Shown here in pieces: positions 1-8,109 of a stretch of 64,000 nucleotides of DNA. The notes under the pieces were generated by a model. The model did not search any database. It saw nothing but the letters and a program-made list of their open reading frames with translations, and was not told where the DNA came from. This DNA is from Tautonia sp040717455 (GTDB taxonomy: Bacteria > Planctomycetota > Planctomycetia > Isosphaerales > Isosphaeraceae), in NCBI RefSeq assembly GCF_040717455.1, contig NZ_JBFEFH010000021.1:62001-126000 (forward strand), in the 5' to 3' direction. A program made the position numbers and the translations under genes. How positions within the stretch are numbered: the stretch's first letter is position 1; every line of letters begins with the position of its first letter.

Positions 1-916
1 GAAGGGCGATTCGGAGGCGAGCGAGCCGTTCACGTTCCTGGAGGTCCGCGACCGATCGGTCGCCACCAGCGGGGCGGCCCATCGGGGATGGACGATCGAC
101 GGACGCTGGTATTCCCATATTCTCGACCCCCGAAGCGGGAGGCCGGTCGAGGCCGTGGCCTCGGCCTCCGTGGTCGCGCCGAGCGGGAGCGATGCCGACG
201 CCCTGGCGACGGCGCTGAATGTCATGCCGATCGCCGAGGGCCTTCGCCTGGTGAACGCGCTGCCAGAGGTCGAATGCCTGATCGTCGCCTCCGACGGCAC
301 GGTCCACCGCAGCGACGGCTGGGGGGACCTGGAGCGACCGCGGCCGGCGGCTCCCGTCCTGGCCGATGCCCGCGGGCCGGCCGCTCCAGGGCCGGCCGCC
401 GGGGCCGAGGACGATCGGCGGTCGGACTGGGGCGAGGGGTTCGAGCTGGTCGTCCGGTTCGAGATCAACCGGCCGGAAGTCGAGCAACGGCGCTACCGGC
501 GTCCGTACGTGGTCGTCTACATCGAGGACGAGACGGGGCATGTGGTCCGGCACCTGTTGATGTGGGTGTCCATGTCCGGATCGGGCCCGGATCAGTGGTT
601 GCCGGACCTGCTGCGCTGGTATCGGAGCGACGCGGGCCGCACGCGGATCGAACGGCGGAACAAGGCCTACGCGATCGGCCGATCGACCCGCCCTCCCGGC
701 CGGTACAGCATCACCTGGGACGGCAAGGATGACGGCGGTCGGCCCTTGCCGGGAGGCTCGTACACGATTTTCGTCGAGGCGGCGCGGGAGCACGGGACCC
801 ATCAGGTCATCCGAATGCCGGTCTCGATCGGCAACGATCCGTTTGAAGAGGATTACGAGGGGAATGTCGAGATCAAGTCCGCTGCCGTCGAGTACCGTCG
901 AATCGAATCCGAGTGA
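1..916 (+). CDS. apbE: FAD:protein FMN transferase (ApbE) fused to DUF2271, 5' end outside window
   Basis: The reading frame is open from base 2, so the N-terminus lies upstream; 304 residues are visible. Residues 1 to about 105 match the C-terminal half of ApbE: VATSG, then YSHILDPRSGRP (the SHI-DP-TG-P block) and DADALATALNVM, which carries the Mg-binding Asp and Thr. ApbE attaches FMN to Ser/Thr of exported proteins. From about residue 147 the protein continues into a DUF2271 domain (FELVVRFEIN, then YSITWDGKDDGG, then a beta-rich end), a small periplasmic domain usually encoded separately next to PepSY proteins. The next gene starts inside the last codons of this one, so translation is probably coupled. 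Seen: motifs and continuous frame. Known: the ApbE reaction. Inferred: both domains serve one extracytoplasmic flavin/redox module with the PepSY protein. The ApbE FAD-binding N-terminal half cannot be checked. Confidence 0.85.
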   Translation, partial: KGDSEASEPFTFLEVRDRSVATSGAAHRGWTIDGRWYSHILDPRSGRPVEAVASASVVAPSGSDADALATALNVMPIAEGLRLVNALPEVECLIVASDGTVHRSDGWGDLERPRPAAPVLADARGPAAPGPAAGAEDDRRSDWGEGFELVVRFEINRPEVEQRRYRRPYVVVYIEDETGHVVRHLLMWVSMSGSGPDQWLPDLLRWYRSDAGRTRIERRNKAYAIGRSTRPPGRYSITWDGKDDGGRPLPGGSYTIFVEAAREHGTHQVIRMPVSIGNDPFEEDYEGNVEIKSAAVEYRRIESE

Positions 917-1583
917 CGAGGCCCAGGGACCGAATGCGGGTCGGGGGCCGGGCAGGCGGTCGCGGCGGTCGCTCGGCATCCGGGTGGCCGCGGTCGCGCG
1001 GTGGCTGCATATCTACCTGTCGATGTTCGGGCTGGCCTCGGTCCTGTTCTTCAGCGTGACCGGCCTGACGCTGAACCATCCCGACTGGTTCTTCGCCAAT
1101 GTCGAGCACCTGGAGAAAGCCGAGGGATCGCTGGATCGGTCGTGGCTGCACGATCCGGAATCGGCCGCGGCGGACGAGGCGGAGGATCAGGTCGATCAGC
1201 TGCGGGTGGTCGAGTACCTGAGGCAGGAACACGATGTTCGAGGGGCGTTGACGGAGTTCTACGTCGACGAGTATGAATGCTTCGTCACATTCAAAGGCCC
1301 TGGGTATGCCGCCGACGCCCAAATTGACCGGGAAACAGGCGAGTACTTCCTGACCGAAAGCACGCTCGGGCTGGTGGCCGTCCTGAACGACCTGCACAAG
1401 GGGAGGGACACGGGTCCGGCCTGGTCGGTGGCGATCGACGTCTCGGCGGTGGTGCTGACGGTCGTCTCGCTGTCGGGGCTCCTCCTGCTGTTCTATCTCA
1501 AGCTGAGGCGCAACCCCGGGCTGGTGGTGGCGGTCGTCGGCGGGGTGGTGATCGTGGCGGTGGTGCTGCTGGGGGTGCCGTGA
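864..1583 (+). CDS. PepSY-associated TM helix protein
   Basis: This 239-aa inner-membrane protein has a basic Arg-rich N-terminus, a first helix at about residues 48-70 (WLHIYLSMFGLASVLFFSVT, followed by the NHPDWFF turn typical of PepSY_TM proteins), a periplasmic domain of about 110 residues, and two closely spaced C-terminal helices ending at the last residue. PepSY-TM proteins of this kind are linked to transmembrane electron transfer and flavinylated partners. The start chosen is the ATG at 864, which overlaps the end of the ApbE-DUF2271 gene by 53 bases; a purine-rich GAGGGG lies just before it but is very close, so an internal GTG near 979 cannot be excluded. No substrate can be named from the sequence. 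Confidence 0.75.
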   Translation: MSRSSPLPSSTVESNPSDEAQGPNAGRGPGRRSRRSLGIRVAAVARWLHIYLSMFGLASVLFFSVTGLTLNHPDWFFANVEHLEKAEGSLDRSWLHDPESAAADEAEDQVDQLRVVEYLRQEHDVRGALTEFYVDEYECFVTFKGPGYAADAQIDRETGEYFLTESTLGLVAVLNDLHKGRDTGPAWSVAIDVSAVVLTVVSLSGLLLLFYLKLRRNPGLVVAVVGGVVIVAVVLLGVP

Positions 1584-1772
1584 CGATCGGACCGGTGGCT
1601 CGGCCTCGCGGGGCGGGAGGCGGGGCGAGCGGCGGCCGGCGGTGTTGAGATTGGCCGGGAATCGGGGTATCCTTCGGGCCAAGGGGTCGGGCTCGATGGC
1701 TCGCCCGGCCTTGCCTGATGTATCCTCGACCGATGCCATCGCGACCCGCCCGAGACCCGAGAGACCGCCACC

Positions 1773-2570
1773 ATGTCCCTGCCGGCCCCCCCGACGCCGA
1801 TTGCCGAATGGACCGTCGACCGCCTCCGCGTGCGGGTCTTCGAAGACCGAGCCCGCCTGGGCCGGGCCGCCGCGGCCGGCGTGGCCGAGGCCATCGCCGC
1901 CCGCCATCGGGTGGCCGAGAAGGCCAACGTCATCTTCGCGGCCGCCCCGAGTCAGGACGAATTCCTGACGGCCCTGCTGGGGATCGACGGGATCGACTGG
2001 TCGCGCATCGTCGGGTTCCACATGGATGAATATCTGGGATTGACCCCGGATCATCCGGCGAGCTTCCGCCGCTACTTGCATGAGCATATTTTCGGGATGG
2101 CCGGGCTGCCGGCCGACCGGCTCCGCCTGATCCCGGGCGAGCAGACCGAGCGCCCCTTGCGGACCTGCCTGGACTACGAGGACGCCTTGCGGGCCGAGCC
2201 GCCGGACATCGTCTGTGCCGGGATCGGCGAGAACGGCCACCTGGCCTTCAACGACCCTCCGGTGGCCGACTTCCTCGACCCGGTCCTGATCAAGGTGGTC
2301 CGGCTCGATCACGCGTGCCGCGTGCAGCAGGTCAACGACGGCTGCTTCGCCGGGCTGGACGACGTACCGACCCATGCCTACACCCTGACGGTCCCCGCGT
2401 TGCTGTCCGCGTCGGTGCTCTCGGTGGTCGTGCCCGGCCCCCGCAAGGCCGACGCGGTGCTGGCCGCGCTCCAGGGTCCGATCTCGGAAGCGTGCCCGGC
2501 CTCTGCCTTGCGGCAGCACGAGGGGGCGACCTTGCTGCTCGATCGCGAGTCGGCCCGCCTCGTGCTCTGA
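1773..2570 (+). CDS. nagB: Glucosamine-6-phosphate deaminase family protein (NagB-like)
   Basis: At 265 aa it has the length of classical NagB, which converts glucosamine 6-phosphate to fructose 6-phosphate and ammonia in the cytoplasm. The active-site blocks are present: FHMDEYLGL (Asp85-Glu86) and GIGENGHLAFNDP (His156). Two positions differ from E. coli NagB: the residue matching Asp141 is Asn154, as in many Bacillus-type enzymes, and the residue matching the catalytic Glu148 is Asp161. The fold assignment is firm, but substrate could differ, for example a related sugar-phosphate isomerase or deaminase. The gene stands alone: no nagA or PTS gene adjoins it. The ATG at 1773 follows a GAGACC stretch with no strong Shine-Dalgarno. 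Confidence 0.85.
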   Translation: MSLPAPPTPIAEWTVDRLRVRVFEDRARLGRAAAAGVAEAIAARHRVAEKANVIFAAAPSQDEFLTALLGIDGIDWSRIVGFHMDEYLGLTPDHPASFRRYLHEHIFGMAGLPADRLRLIPGEQTERPLRTCLDYEDALRAEPPDIVCAGIGENGHLAFNDPPVADFLDPVLIKVVRLDHACRVQQVNDGCFAGLDDVPTHAYTLTVPALLSASVLSVVVPGPRKADAVLAALQGPISEACPASALRQHEGATLLLDRESARLVL

Positions 2571-2744
2571 TGCGGCGAAATGCCACGGGCGGATAGGCTC
2601 GTTTTCCAAGAATGGTCGAACCGGGTACTGAATCTCTCGGCGGGTTTGTCGAACTTCCGGGTGGAAGAAATCTTGAACCCTGGATCGCTCCTCGGTGTCG
2701 AGTCCGCCGAGGAGCATTCGCGAACCCGACCGAGATGATTCCCG

Positions 2745-4163
2745 ATGGCGACACACGATTCGGCCGCTCCCGATCGGCCTGAGGCCCCCGGCGATCAAAC
2801 GCCGGGGGCCGATCTGCTCGCGCCGGTGCCACCAGACCCGGCTGCGTCCGCCCCGCTCCCGCCGCGGTTCGAGCCGGTGGCCAGGGCCGATCGGCTGACG
2901 GCCGTGGATGTGCTGAGGGGGGTGGCCCTCCTCGGCATCCTGGCGATGAATATCGTCAGCTTCTCCTGGCCGTTTTCCGGGTACGACAACCCTGATCTGA
3001 GCGGCGGCCCGGGGCGGGCCAACCGGTCGGCCTGGATGGTGAATCACCTGCTGTTTTCCGGCAAGATGATGTCGCTGTTCTCGATGCTCTTCGGTGCCGG
3101 CCTGGTGCTGATGACCGATCGGGCCGAGCGGCGGGGGATGAGCTTCACCGGGGTCTATTACCGCCGGGTGCTCTGGCTGCTGGTCATCGGCCTGATCCAC
3201 GCCTATTTCATCTGGTCGGGCGACATCCTGGTCGCGTATGCCCTGTGCGGCCTGGTGCTCTACCTGTTCCGATCGACCAGCCCGAAGCGTCTGTTCGTGC
3301 TGGGTGTGGTCCTGATCGTCGGCTCAAGCCTGGTGCTCCCGGTGCTGGGGCTGACCGTCGGCGCGGTCCGAGGCATGGCCGCGACCACGACGGCCGAACC
3401 CGGGGCGGAGCGTGGCGGCAGCCCCTCGACCGATCCGGCTCGGGCCGGGATGGCCAAGGCGTGGCAGGAGATGCGGGTCTTCTTCGAACCGACCGAGGAG
3501 CAATATGCCGAGCAGCTCGCGGCCTATCGAGGGAGTTACTGGGAGGTCTTCCCGCACCGCGCCGAGGAGTCGATCGGGTTTCAGGCGTTCTACTTGCCCA
3601 TGTTCATCTGGGGGATTGCCGGGCGGATGCTCCTGGGAATGGCCTTCATGAAGATGGGGGTGTTCTCGGCGGGTCGATCGACCCGGTTCTACGGAGTCAT
3701 GGCCTTGATCGCCTACGGGATCGGCCTGCCGTTGACGATCGTCGGGGGCCTGGACCTCTGGGCGACCGATTTCGAGGTGGTCCGGGGGATGGTCTTCGGG
3801 GTCTCCCTGGCGCTGCTCGGCACGGTGCCGGTGGCGCTGGGGCACGCGGCGGTGGTGATGCTCGTGGTCAAGTCGGGGGCGCTGCCGCGATTGACGGCCC
3901 GCCTGGCGGCGGTGGGCCGGATGGCTTTGACGAACTATCTGACGCAGAGCATCGTCGGCACGTTGCTCTTCTATGGCTACGGGCTGGGCATGTACGGCAC
4001 GCTCGATCGGCCGACGCTCTGGCTCATCGTGCTGGCGATCTGGGCGGTGCAGCTCTGGTACAGCCCGCTCTGGCTCGCCCGGTTCCGGTATGGCCCGGCC
4101 GAGTGGCTCTGGCGATCGTTGACGTATCTGAAGCCCCAGCCGATGCGGGCCGCGAAATCGTGA
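2745..4163 (+). CDS. DUF418 family multi-pass membrane protein
   Basis: This 472-aa protein starts with a Pro/Ala-rich cytoplasmic stretch of about 45 residues, then the family signature RLTAVDVLRGVALLGILAMN and about nine further hydrophobic segments. The C-terminal third is the DUF418 domain proper (GRMALTNYLTQS, then WLARFRYGPAEWLWRSLTY). A soluble stretch of about 80 residues lies between the middle helices. DUF418 proteins (YeiB type) are common in the inner membrane; their role is unknown, and transport has been suggested. It ends 110 bases before the convergent MFS gene, with a perfect hairpin between them. No operon partner is visible. Confidence 0.85.
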   Translation: MATHDSAAPDRPEAPGDQTPGADLLAPVPPDPAASAPLPPRFEPVARADRLTAVDVLRGVALLGILAMNIVSFSWPFSGYDNPDLSGGPGRANRSAWMVNHLLFSGKMMSLFSMLFGAGLVLMTDRAERRGMSFTGVYYRRVLWLLVIGLIHAYFIWSGDILVAYALCGLVLYLFRSTSPKRLFVLGVVLIVGSSLVLPVLGLTVGAVRGMAATTTAEPGAERGGSPSTDPARAGMAKAWQEMRVFFEPTEEQYAEQLAAYRGSYWEVFPHRAEESIGFQAFYLPMFIWGIAGRMLLGMAFMKMGVFSAGRSTRFYGVMALIAYGIGLPLTIVGGLDLWATDFEVVRGMVFGVSLALLGTVPVALGHAAVVMLVVKSGALPRLTARLAAVGRMALTNYLTQSIVGTLLFYGYGLGMYGTLDRPTLWLIVLAIWAVQLWYSPLWLARFRYGPAEWLWRSLTYLKPQPMRAAKS

Positions 4164-4180
4164 GCGTAGGCGCAACGGCA

Positions 4181-4212
4181 CGGGGAGCCGGCCAAGAAGG
4201 GCCGGCTCCCCG
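4181..4212. terminator. Perfect 13-bp hairpin between convergent genes
   Basis: CGGGGAGCCGGCC at 4181-4193 pairs exactly with 4200-4212 across the loop AAGAAG. It sits 18 bases after the DUF418 stop and 60 bases after the end of the facing MFS gene, so it can act on both. There is no T-run on either side, so termination by a classical U-tract mechanism is not shown. Confidence 0.6.
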
Positions 4213-4272
4213 GAGAAGGATGGGCAGGCGTTGCCACCGCGATGCGATCAGCGTGATCGGCCCCGCGGACGA

Positions 4273-5970
4273 TCACTCCGGCAGGGGCTGGTCCTTGGTT
4301 TCCGGGGCGAACGGCAGGGCCATCAGGCCGATCAGGAAGACGACGCACATGGTGACGCCGGCGTATCGCATGGGCAGGGAGCTGTCGATCTCGGCGTAAT
4401 CGGCGTAGAGCAGGTTCAACGCCCCCAGGCCGAGCGGGCCGGTGGCGGCGACCAGGCGGCCGACGTTGTAGCAGAACGACGTGCCGGTGCTGCGCAACCG
4501 GGTCGGGAACAGCTCGGGGAAGTAGATCGCGTAGCCGCCGAAGAGGGAGAGCTGGCAGAAGCCCATGATCGGGATCATCCAGTACACATCCCAGAATCCG
4601 GTCACCTTGCCCAGGAACAGGAAGGTGAAGATCGTCGCCCCCATCGCCAGCAGGAACGAGATGGCGAAGGCCGGCTTCCGGCCGATCCGCACCGTGACCA
4701 GCGCGAAGGCATAGATGCCGAAGAAGGCCCCGGCGTTCTGGAAGAGGGAGGTGTAGCCGGTCCATCGGGCGAGCCTCGCCTCGACGAACGGGCGTATCTC
4801 TTCATGGTTCCTGAGGTAGCTGCTGCGGGCTCGTTCCTCCGTCGGCGCGACAAGGTACTCGACACCTTCCTCCGGCGTCTCGGGCACGTCCGAGGGCTTT
4901 TGCACCACCCGGATCGATCCATCGGCCAGGCGAGTCTCGTAGTCGGCCTCGGGACCGGCGACCAGGCCGGCTTCGTTGGCCATCTGCAGGGCGGAATCGC
5001 TGAAGATGTCGCGGATCAGGTCGAAGCTGAAGAAGCCGATACCCCAGAGGCCGACCACCCCGGAGAACGCGAGCAGCATGCCGACGATCGTGTTCTTCCG
5101 CCATCGGGGGTCGCCGAACAGTTCCGAGATCGAGCCGAGTTTCTGCCCGCCGACGGTCGGGGCCTCCTCGGCGTTCGGCTTCGGGCGGTCCGGCTCGTAC
5201 ATGCCGGCCGAGTCTTCCGCCGGGACGTCTTCGGAGGGGAGCGGTGTGTGCTGCTGGTCAGGACTTGCCTTACCTTTCGGCGCGACCCCGGCGGTCTGCT
5301 GCCAGCGCTCCGGTTCGCGGAGTTTCAGGCGGATGACGATCGCCAGGAGGGCCGGGGCGGTGCCGACGAGGAACATGATCCGCCATCGGCTGATCCCTGT
5401 GTCCTCGATCAGGCCGAGGCTGACGACGATCACGGCCGCCGTCATGTTCCCGACGGCCGAGAGGGCCTGGAGCCACCCCAGGGCCCGGGCCCTCGCGTGG
5501 TCGGGCATCACCTCGGCCACCAGGGCCACGCCGACGGCGAATTCGCCGCCGACCCCCAGGCCGGTCAGGAATCGGTAGAAGGCGAAGTCCCAGACGTTGA
5601 ACGAGAAGGCGCTCAGGCCCGTGAACATCGAGTACATCAGGATCGTCAGCAGCATCGTCTTGGCCCGGCCGATCTTGTCGCCCAGGATGCCGAAGAAGAG
5701 GCCGCCGAGCGCCCAGCCGACGATGAAGATCGACGTGGCGATCGTGCCCCAGAAATTCACCACGGCGGGGTCGGTCGAATCGAGCAGTTCCTCCATGGCC
5801 GGCTTGCGGGCCAGGTTGAAGAGCTGCTGATCCATCGTGTCGAACAGCCATCCCAGCGCGGCGACGGCGAGCACGAACCAATGATAGCTGGTCAGGCCGC
5901 GATACCACGGGCCTTTGCCGTAATCGATGGGGGCGTCGCCGGCCCCGGAGGGCGGTTCGGCATGCATCAT
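4273..5970 (-). CDS. MFS transporter, sugar/metabolite porter type
   Basis: This 565-aa protein has about 12 transmembrane helices. It carries MFS signatures: a loop 2-3 motif (GILGDKIGRAKTM), the helix 4-5 block RFLTGLGVGGEFAVG, and an equivalent loop in the second half (TVRIGRKPAF). It is longer than the usual 400-450 aa because of two hydrophilic insertions: about 55 acidic, Pro-rich residues in the central loop, and about 75 residues after helix 7 (from ALQMANEAG to EARLARW). The substrate is not identifiable; GVGGEFAVG is typical of the metabolite:proton and sugar porter groups. The chosen start at 5970 has GGAGG five bases upstream; a start ten codons earlier lacks this. The gene is monocistronic and convergent with the DUF418 gene. 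Confidence 0.85.
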   Translation of the reverse strand: MMHAEPPSGAGDAPIDYGKGPWYRGLTSYHWFVLAVAALGWLFDTMDQQLFNLARKPAMEELLDSTDPAVVNFWGTIATSIFIVGWALGGLFFGILGDKIGRAKTMLLTILMYSMFTGLSAFSFNVWDFAFYRFLTGLGVGGEFAVGVALVAEVMPDHARARALGWLQALSAVGNMTAAVIVVSLGLIEDTGISRWRIMFLVGTAPALLAIVIRLKLREPERWQQTAGVAPKGKASPDQQHTPLPSEDVPAEDSAGMYEPDRPKPNAEEAPTVGGQKLGSISELFGDPRWRKNTIVGMLLAFSGVVGLWGIGFFSFDLIRDIFSDSALQMANEAGLVAGPEADYETRLADGSIRVVQKPSDVPETPEEGVEYLVAPTEERARSSYLRNHEEIRPFVEARLARWTGYTSLFQNAGAFFGIYAFALVTVRIGRKPAFAISFLLAMGATIFTFLFLGKVTGFWDVYWMIPIMGFCQLSLFGGYAIYFPELFPTRLRSTGTSFCYNVGRLVAATGPLGLGALNLLYADYAEIDSSLPMRYAGVTMCVVFLIGLMALPFAPETKDQPLPE

Positions 5971-6722
5971 CACTACCTCCGAGCGATCGGGTCGAAACAC
6001 GAGGTTGAATACCGATGAACCGACACCAAGGACCCGTGAAGCCCCTTCCCCTCGTTACGCTCATGGCGAATGGCCCGAAGCGTCGAGGCCGAGGGCCCCG
6101 CTTCGATCCAAGCCGAGCATTGGCCGGTCAGGCCCCTCGGCCAGCGTCCTTGAAGGAGGGAGGGCAATGGTGCCGCCGTTGGCGCATCGGCGATTAGGAG
6201 ATGCACGATCCCACCATCTTCAACCCGTCACCGCAACCGCTCGGTCCCAAAATCGAGCACTCGCTTCTCGTTGCAACCGGAATCCCCCCGGAGCACTCGC
6301 ACCCATGTGGTGCCCGCGTTCGAGGGTCGCCCTGCCTCGCCCGGGTCCACTCCGGCGTGATGAGCGAGGCACCCCTTACACGATCGATCACATCGCCCCA
6401 GGCCGTGTCCCAACCCGGAGTTCCCATTCCTCGCCGCGATCGCCAATCACGAACAGCACGATCTTCGGCTTCGCCTGATCGCCGTCGGCCGGCGAGACCG
6501 ATGGCCCGAGGCCGATGTCCAGCACCGAGGGGCGACCGAGCTTGCGCCGATTCGCCACCTCCCCGTTGCCGGGCCTTCCGGGGTTCGATCCGGGGCGTCG
6601 GGGAGATCGGCCGGATCGACGACCGTCTCGGCAAGGGGTTCGCGTGCTCCTGGGCTGCGTGTCCGGGCGGTTGCCGCGACGCTCGGCCGGGGGCGAGCAG
6701 GGCAAGTCGATCGCTCGCCACC
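5971..6722. other. No confident gene; possible gene remnant
   Basis: This stretch of about 750 bases upstream of the MFS gene holds no reading frame with convincing protein character over its length. The one protein-like piece is on the minus strand at about 6391-6530 and contains KPKIVLFVIGDRGEEWELRVG-like sequence, but it has no start or upstream domain. It may be the tail of a decayed gene. No repeat or RNA gene was recognised. Confidence 0.4.
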
Positions 6723-6938
6723 TCAGGCCGAGGTGGCATGCAGGCGGGCCGCCTGGGGAGCCCGATTCGAGCGAAGCCGCTCGCAGAGGGTCCGGCACTC
6801 GGAGAGATCGACCAGCATGGCCTCGGTCAGGAACGACTCGCTCGGGCCGTCGGAGGCCCACTGGAGCTGCTCCTGGCAGTGGCGCATGTGCTCGATCAGG
6901 TCCTTCATCCAGAGCAGCGTGTTGGTTCGGTCGCTCAT
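6723..6938 (-). CDS. Small conserved-looking hypothetical protein, 71 aa
   Basis: A short acidic, helical, soluble protein (MSDRTNTLLWMKDLIEHMRH at the N-terminus) with no transmembrane segment and no recognised domain. The central segment (CQEQLQWASD, then FLTEAMLVDLSECRTLCERL) has regular hydrophobic spacing and two cysteines, which argues that it is coding rather than a shadow. The ATG at 6938 is the natural start; a start 27 codons upstream adds only random-looking Arg-rich sequence. A perfect 7-bp stem (CCACCTC, loop AGGCC, GAGGTGG at 6718-6736) overlaps the stop codon and could end the transcript. It faces away from the kinase-like gene at 7264. Confidence 0.55.
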   Translation of the reverse strand: MSDRTNTLLWMKDLIEHMRHCQEQLQWASDGPSESFLTEAMLVDLSECRTLCERLRSNRAPQAARLHATSA

Positions 6939-7263
6939 TCGAGAGTTGCCCCGTGAACAGTCCATGTCGATCGGGAGGAGGGACGCGAGTGATCCCTCGC
7001 GGCGTCGGTCCTGGACCAAGGCAAAGCCCGTGCCATCGGGGAGGTGTGGGCGTCGCGGAAATCTCGTCAGTCAAGCCGGCGTAACAACTTGAGGAAAAAT
7101 CGCCTGAATTTCCGAGGCCGGCGCGAGAGCGACCGGGCATGTAACGGTTACAATAGCGGCGACCCGCACGGCGGGATCGGCCGGGGAGCGGGAAGCCGTC
7201 GGCCGTTGCAGGGATTCCGGGCACCACTTTCCAGGGGTCGAGTCGGCGGGACGGGGCGACGGC
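6939..7263. other. Divergent intergenic region
   Basis: A region of 325 bases between the 71-aa gene (minus) and the kinase-like gene (plus). It has a relatively AT-rich core around 7080-7160 with one palindrome described separately. It must contain the promoters of both genes; no other feature was seen. Confidence 0.5.
7140..7152 (+). promoter_or_regulatory. Palindrome overlapping a -10-like box
   Basis: TGTAAC-G-GTTACA is a perfect 13-bp palindrome. Its right arm overlaps TACAAT (7149-7154), a good -10 match, about 110 bases before the kinase-like gene. An operator over a promoter is the natural reading. No convincing -35 box was found at the right spacing, so this is tentative. Confidence 0.35.
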
Positions 7264-8037
7264 ATGGGGATGATTGGCGACGCATCGCGATCGAGCACGA
7301 ACCGATCGGCCCGGGGCCTCCGGGCGGTCATGGCCCGATGGTTCTCCGGCCAGCCCGCGCCCGACCTCGCCACCGAGCCGAACGACGAACCTCGCCCTCG
7401 ATTCCGTGTCGTCTGCCTCTCGCGAGAGGCCGGGGCCGGCGGCTCGGCCCTGGGCCGCATGGTCGCCGAACGCCTCGGCTGGACCGTCTACGACGCCCGC
7501 ATCGTCGAGGCGATCGCCGAACGCATGGAGCGGCCGATCGAGGAAGTCGAGGCACTCGACGAGCTCTCCCCCAGCGTCGTGCAGGACTGGCTCCTCCCGC
7601 TCCGGGAGGAACACTGGGCGCCGCTGGAAGCCTACCTCGACCACCTGGCCAAGCTCGTGCTCTCGATCGGCCACGCCGGAGACGCGGTGATCGTCGGCCG
7701 GGGGGCCGGGTTCATGATCCCGAGGCACGAGGTCCTGTCGGTCCGGATCGTCTCGCCGATCAAGGCGAGGGCCCGGCGCCTCTCGGAGCGGTTGGGCGTG
7801 ACTCCCCGGACCGCTCGACGGCTGGCGATCGACCTCGACCGCCGCCGCCGCAAATTCGCCCGCACGATGTTCCGGGTCGACGACACCGACCCCCACTCGT
7901 ACGACCTGGTCATCGACACCGAGAGCATCGGCCTGCCGATCGCCTGCGAGCTGATCGCCCGGGCGATTGAGGCCGGACAACCTCCGGCCTCTCCTGCACT
8001 TGCGCTGCCTGGTCCCCGAGACGACCGCACCGGCTGA
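7264..8037 (+). CDS. Cytidylate kinase-like family protein
   Basis: This 257-aa protein belongs to the cytidylate-kinase-like P-loop family. After about 48 variable residues comes a beta strand and a nucleotide-binding loop, SREAGAGGSALGRMVAERLGW (Gly-rich, about residues 53-72), followed by YDARIVEAIA. Later come GDAVIVGRGAGFMI and an Arg-rich lid region (RLSERLGV, then DLDRRRRKFARTMF), and an end resembling the NMP-binding core (YDLVIDTESIGL). Family members phosphorylate nucleotides or unknown small molecules; most are uncharacterised and distinct from true Cmk. The start could be the ATG at 7264 or the internal ATG at 7330, which would still keep the whole domain. It is convergent with lpxI. 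Confidence 0.75.
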   Translation: MGMIGDASRSSTNRSARGLRAVMARWFSGQPAPDLATEPNDEPRPRFRVVCLSREAGAGGSALGRMVAERLGWTVYDARIVEAIAERMERPIEEVEALDELSPSVVQDWLLPLREEHWAPLEAYLDHLAKLVLSIGHAGDAVIVGRGAGFMIPRHEVLSVRIVSPIKARARRLSERLGVTPRTARRLAIDLDRRRRKFARTMFRVDDTDPHSYDLVIDTESIGLPIACELIARAIEAGQPPASPALALPGPRDDRTG

Positions 8038-8054
8038 GCGCGATCACGCTCCCG

Positions 8055-8099
8055 GATTGCTCATCGTCTCGGAACCGGTGGCCGGTCGATCGAGCAATC
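8055..8099. terminator. Bulged hairpin between convergent genes
   Basis: GATTGCTC-ATCG (8055-8066) pairs with CGAT-C-GAGCAATC (ending 8099), with one bulged base. The loop contains a further small stem, ACCGG/CCGGT. It lies between the end of the kinase-like gene and the end of lpxI and can serve both strands. There is no T-tract. Confidence 0.5.
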
Positions 8100-8109
8100 G
8101 ACGACGAAA

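Noticed and set aside
873..3200. A 775-codon minus-strand frame over the PepSY, NagB and DUF418 genes
   Set aside because: Shadow of three recognisable plus-strand genes; low-complexity Arg/Gln/His sequence with no motif.
6194..6739. Overlapping short frames in the region upstream of the 71-aa gene
   Set aside because: None has a ribosome site plus protein-like hydrophobic pattern; only a short piece near 6391-6530 looks protein-like and it is noted as a possible remnant.
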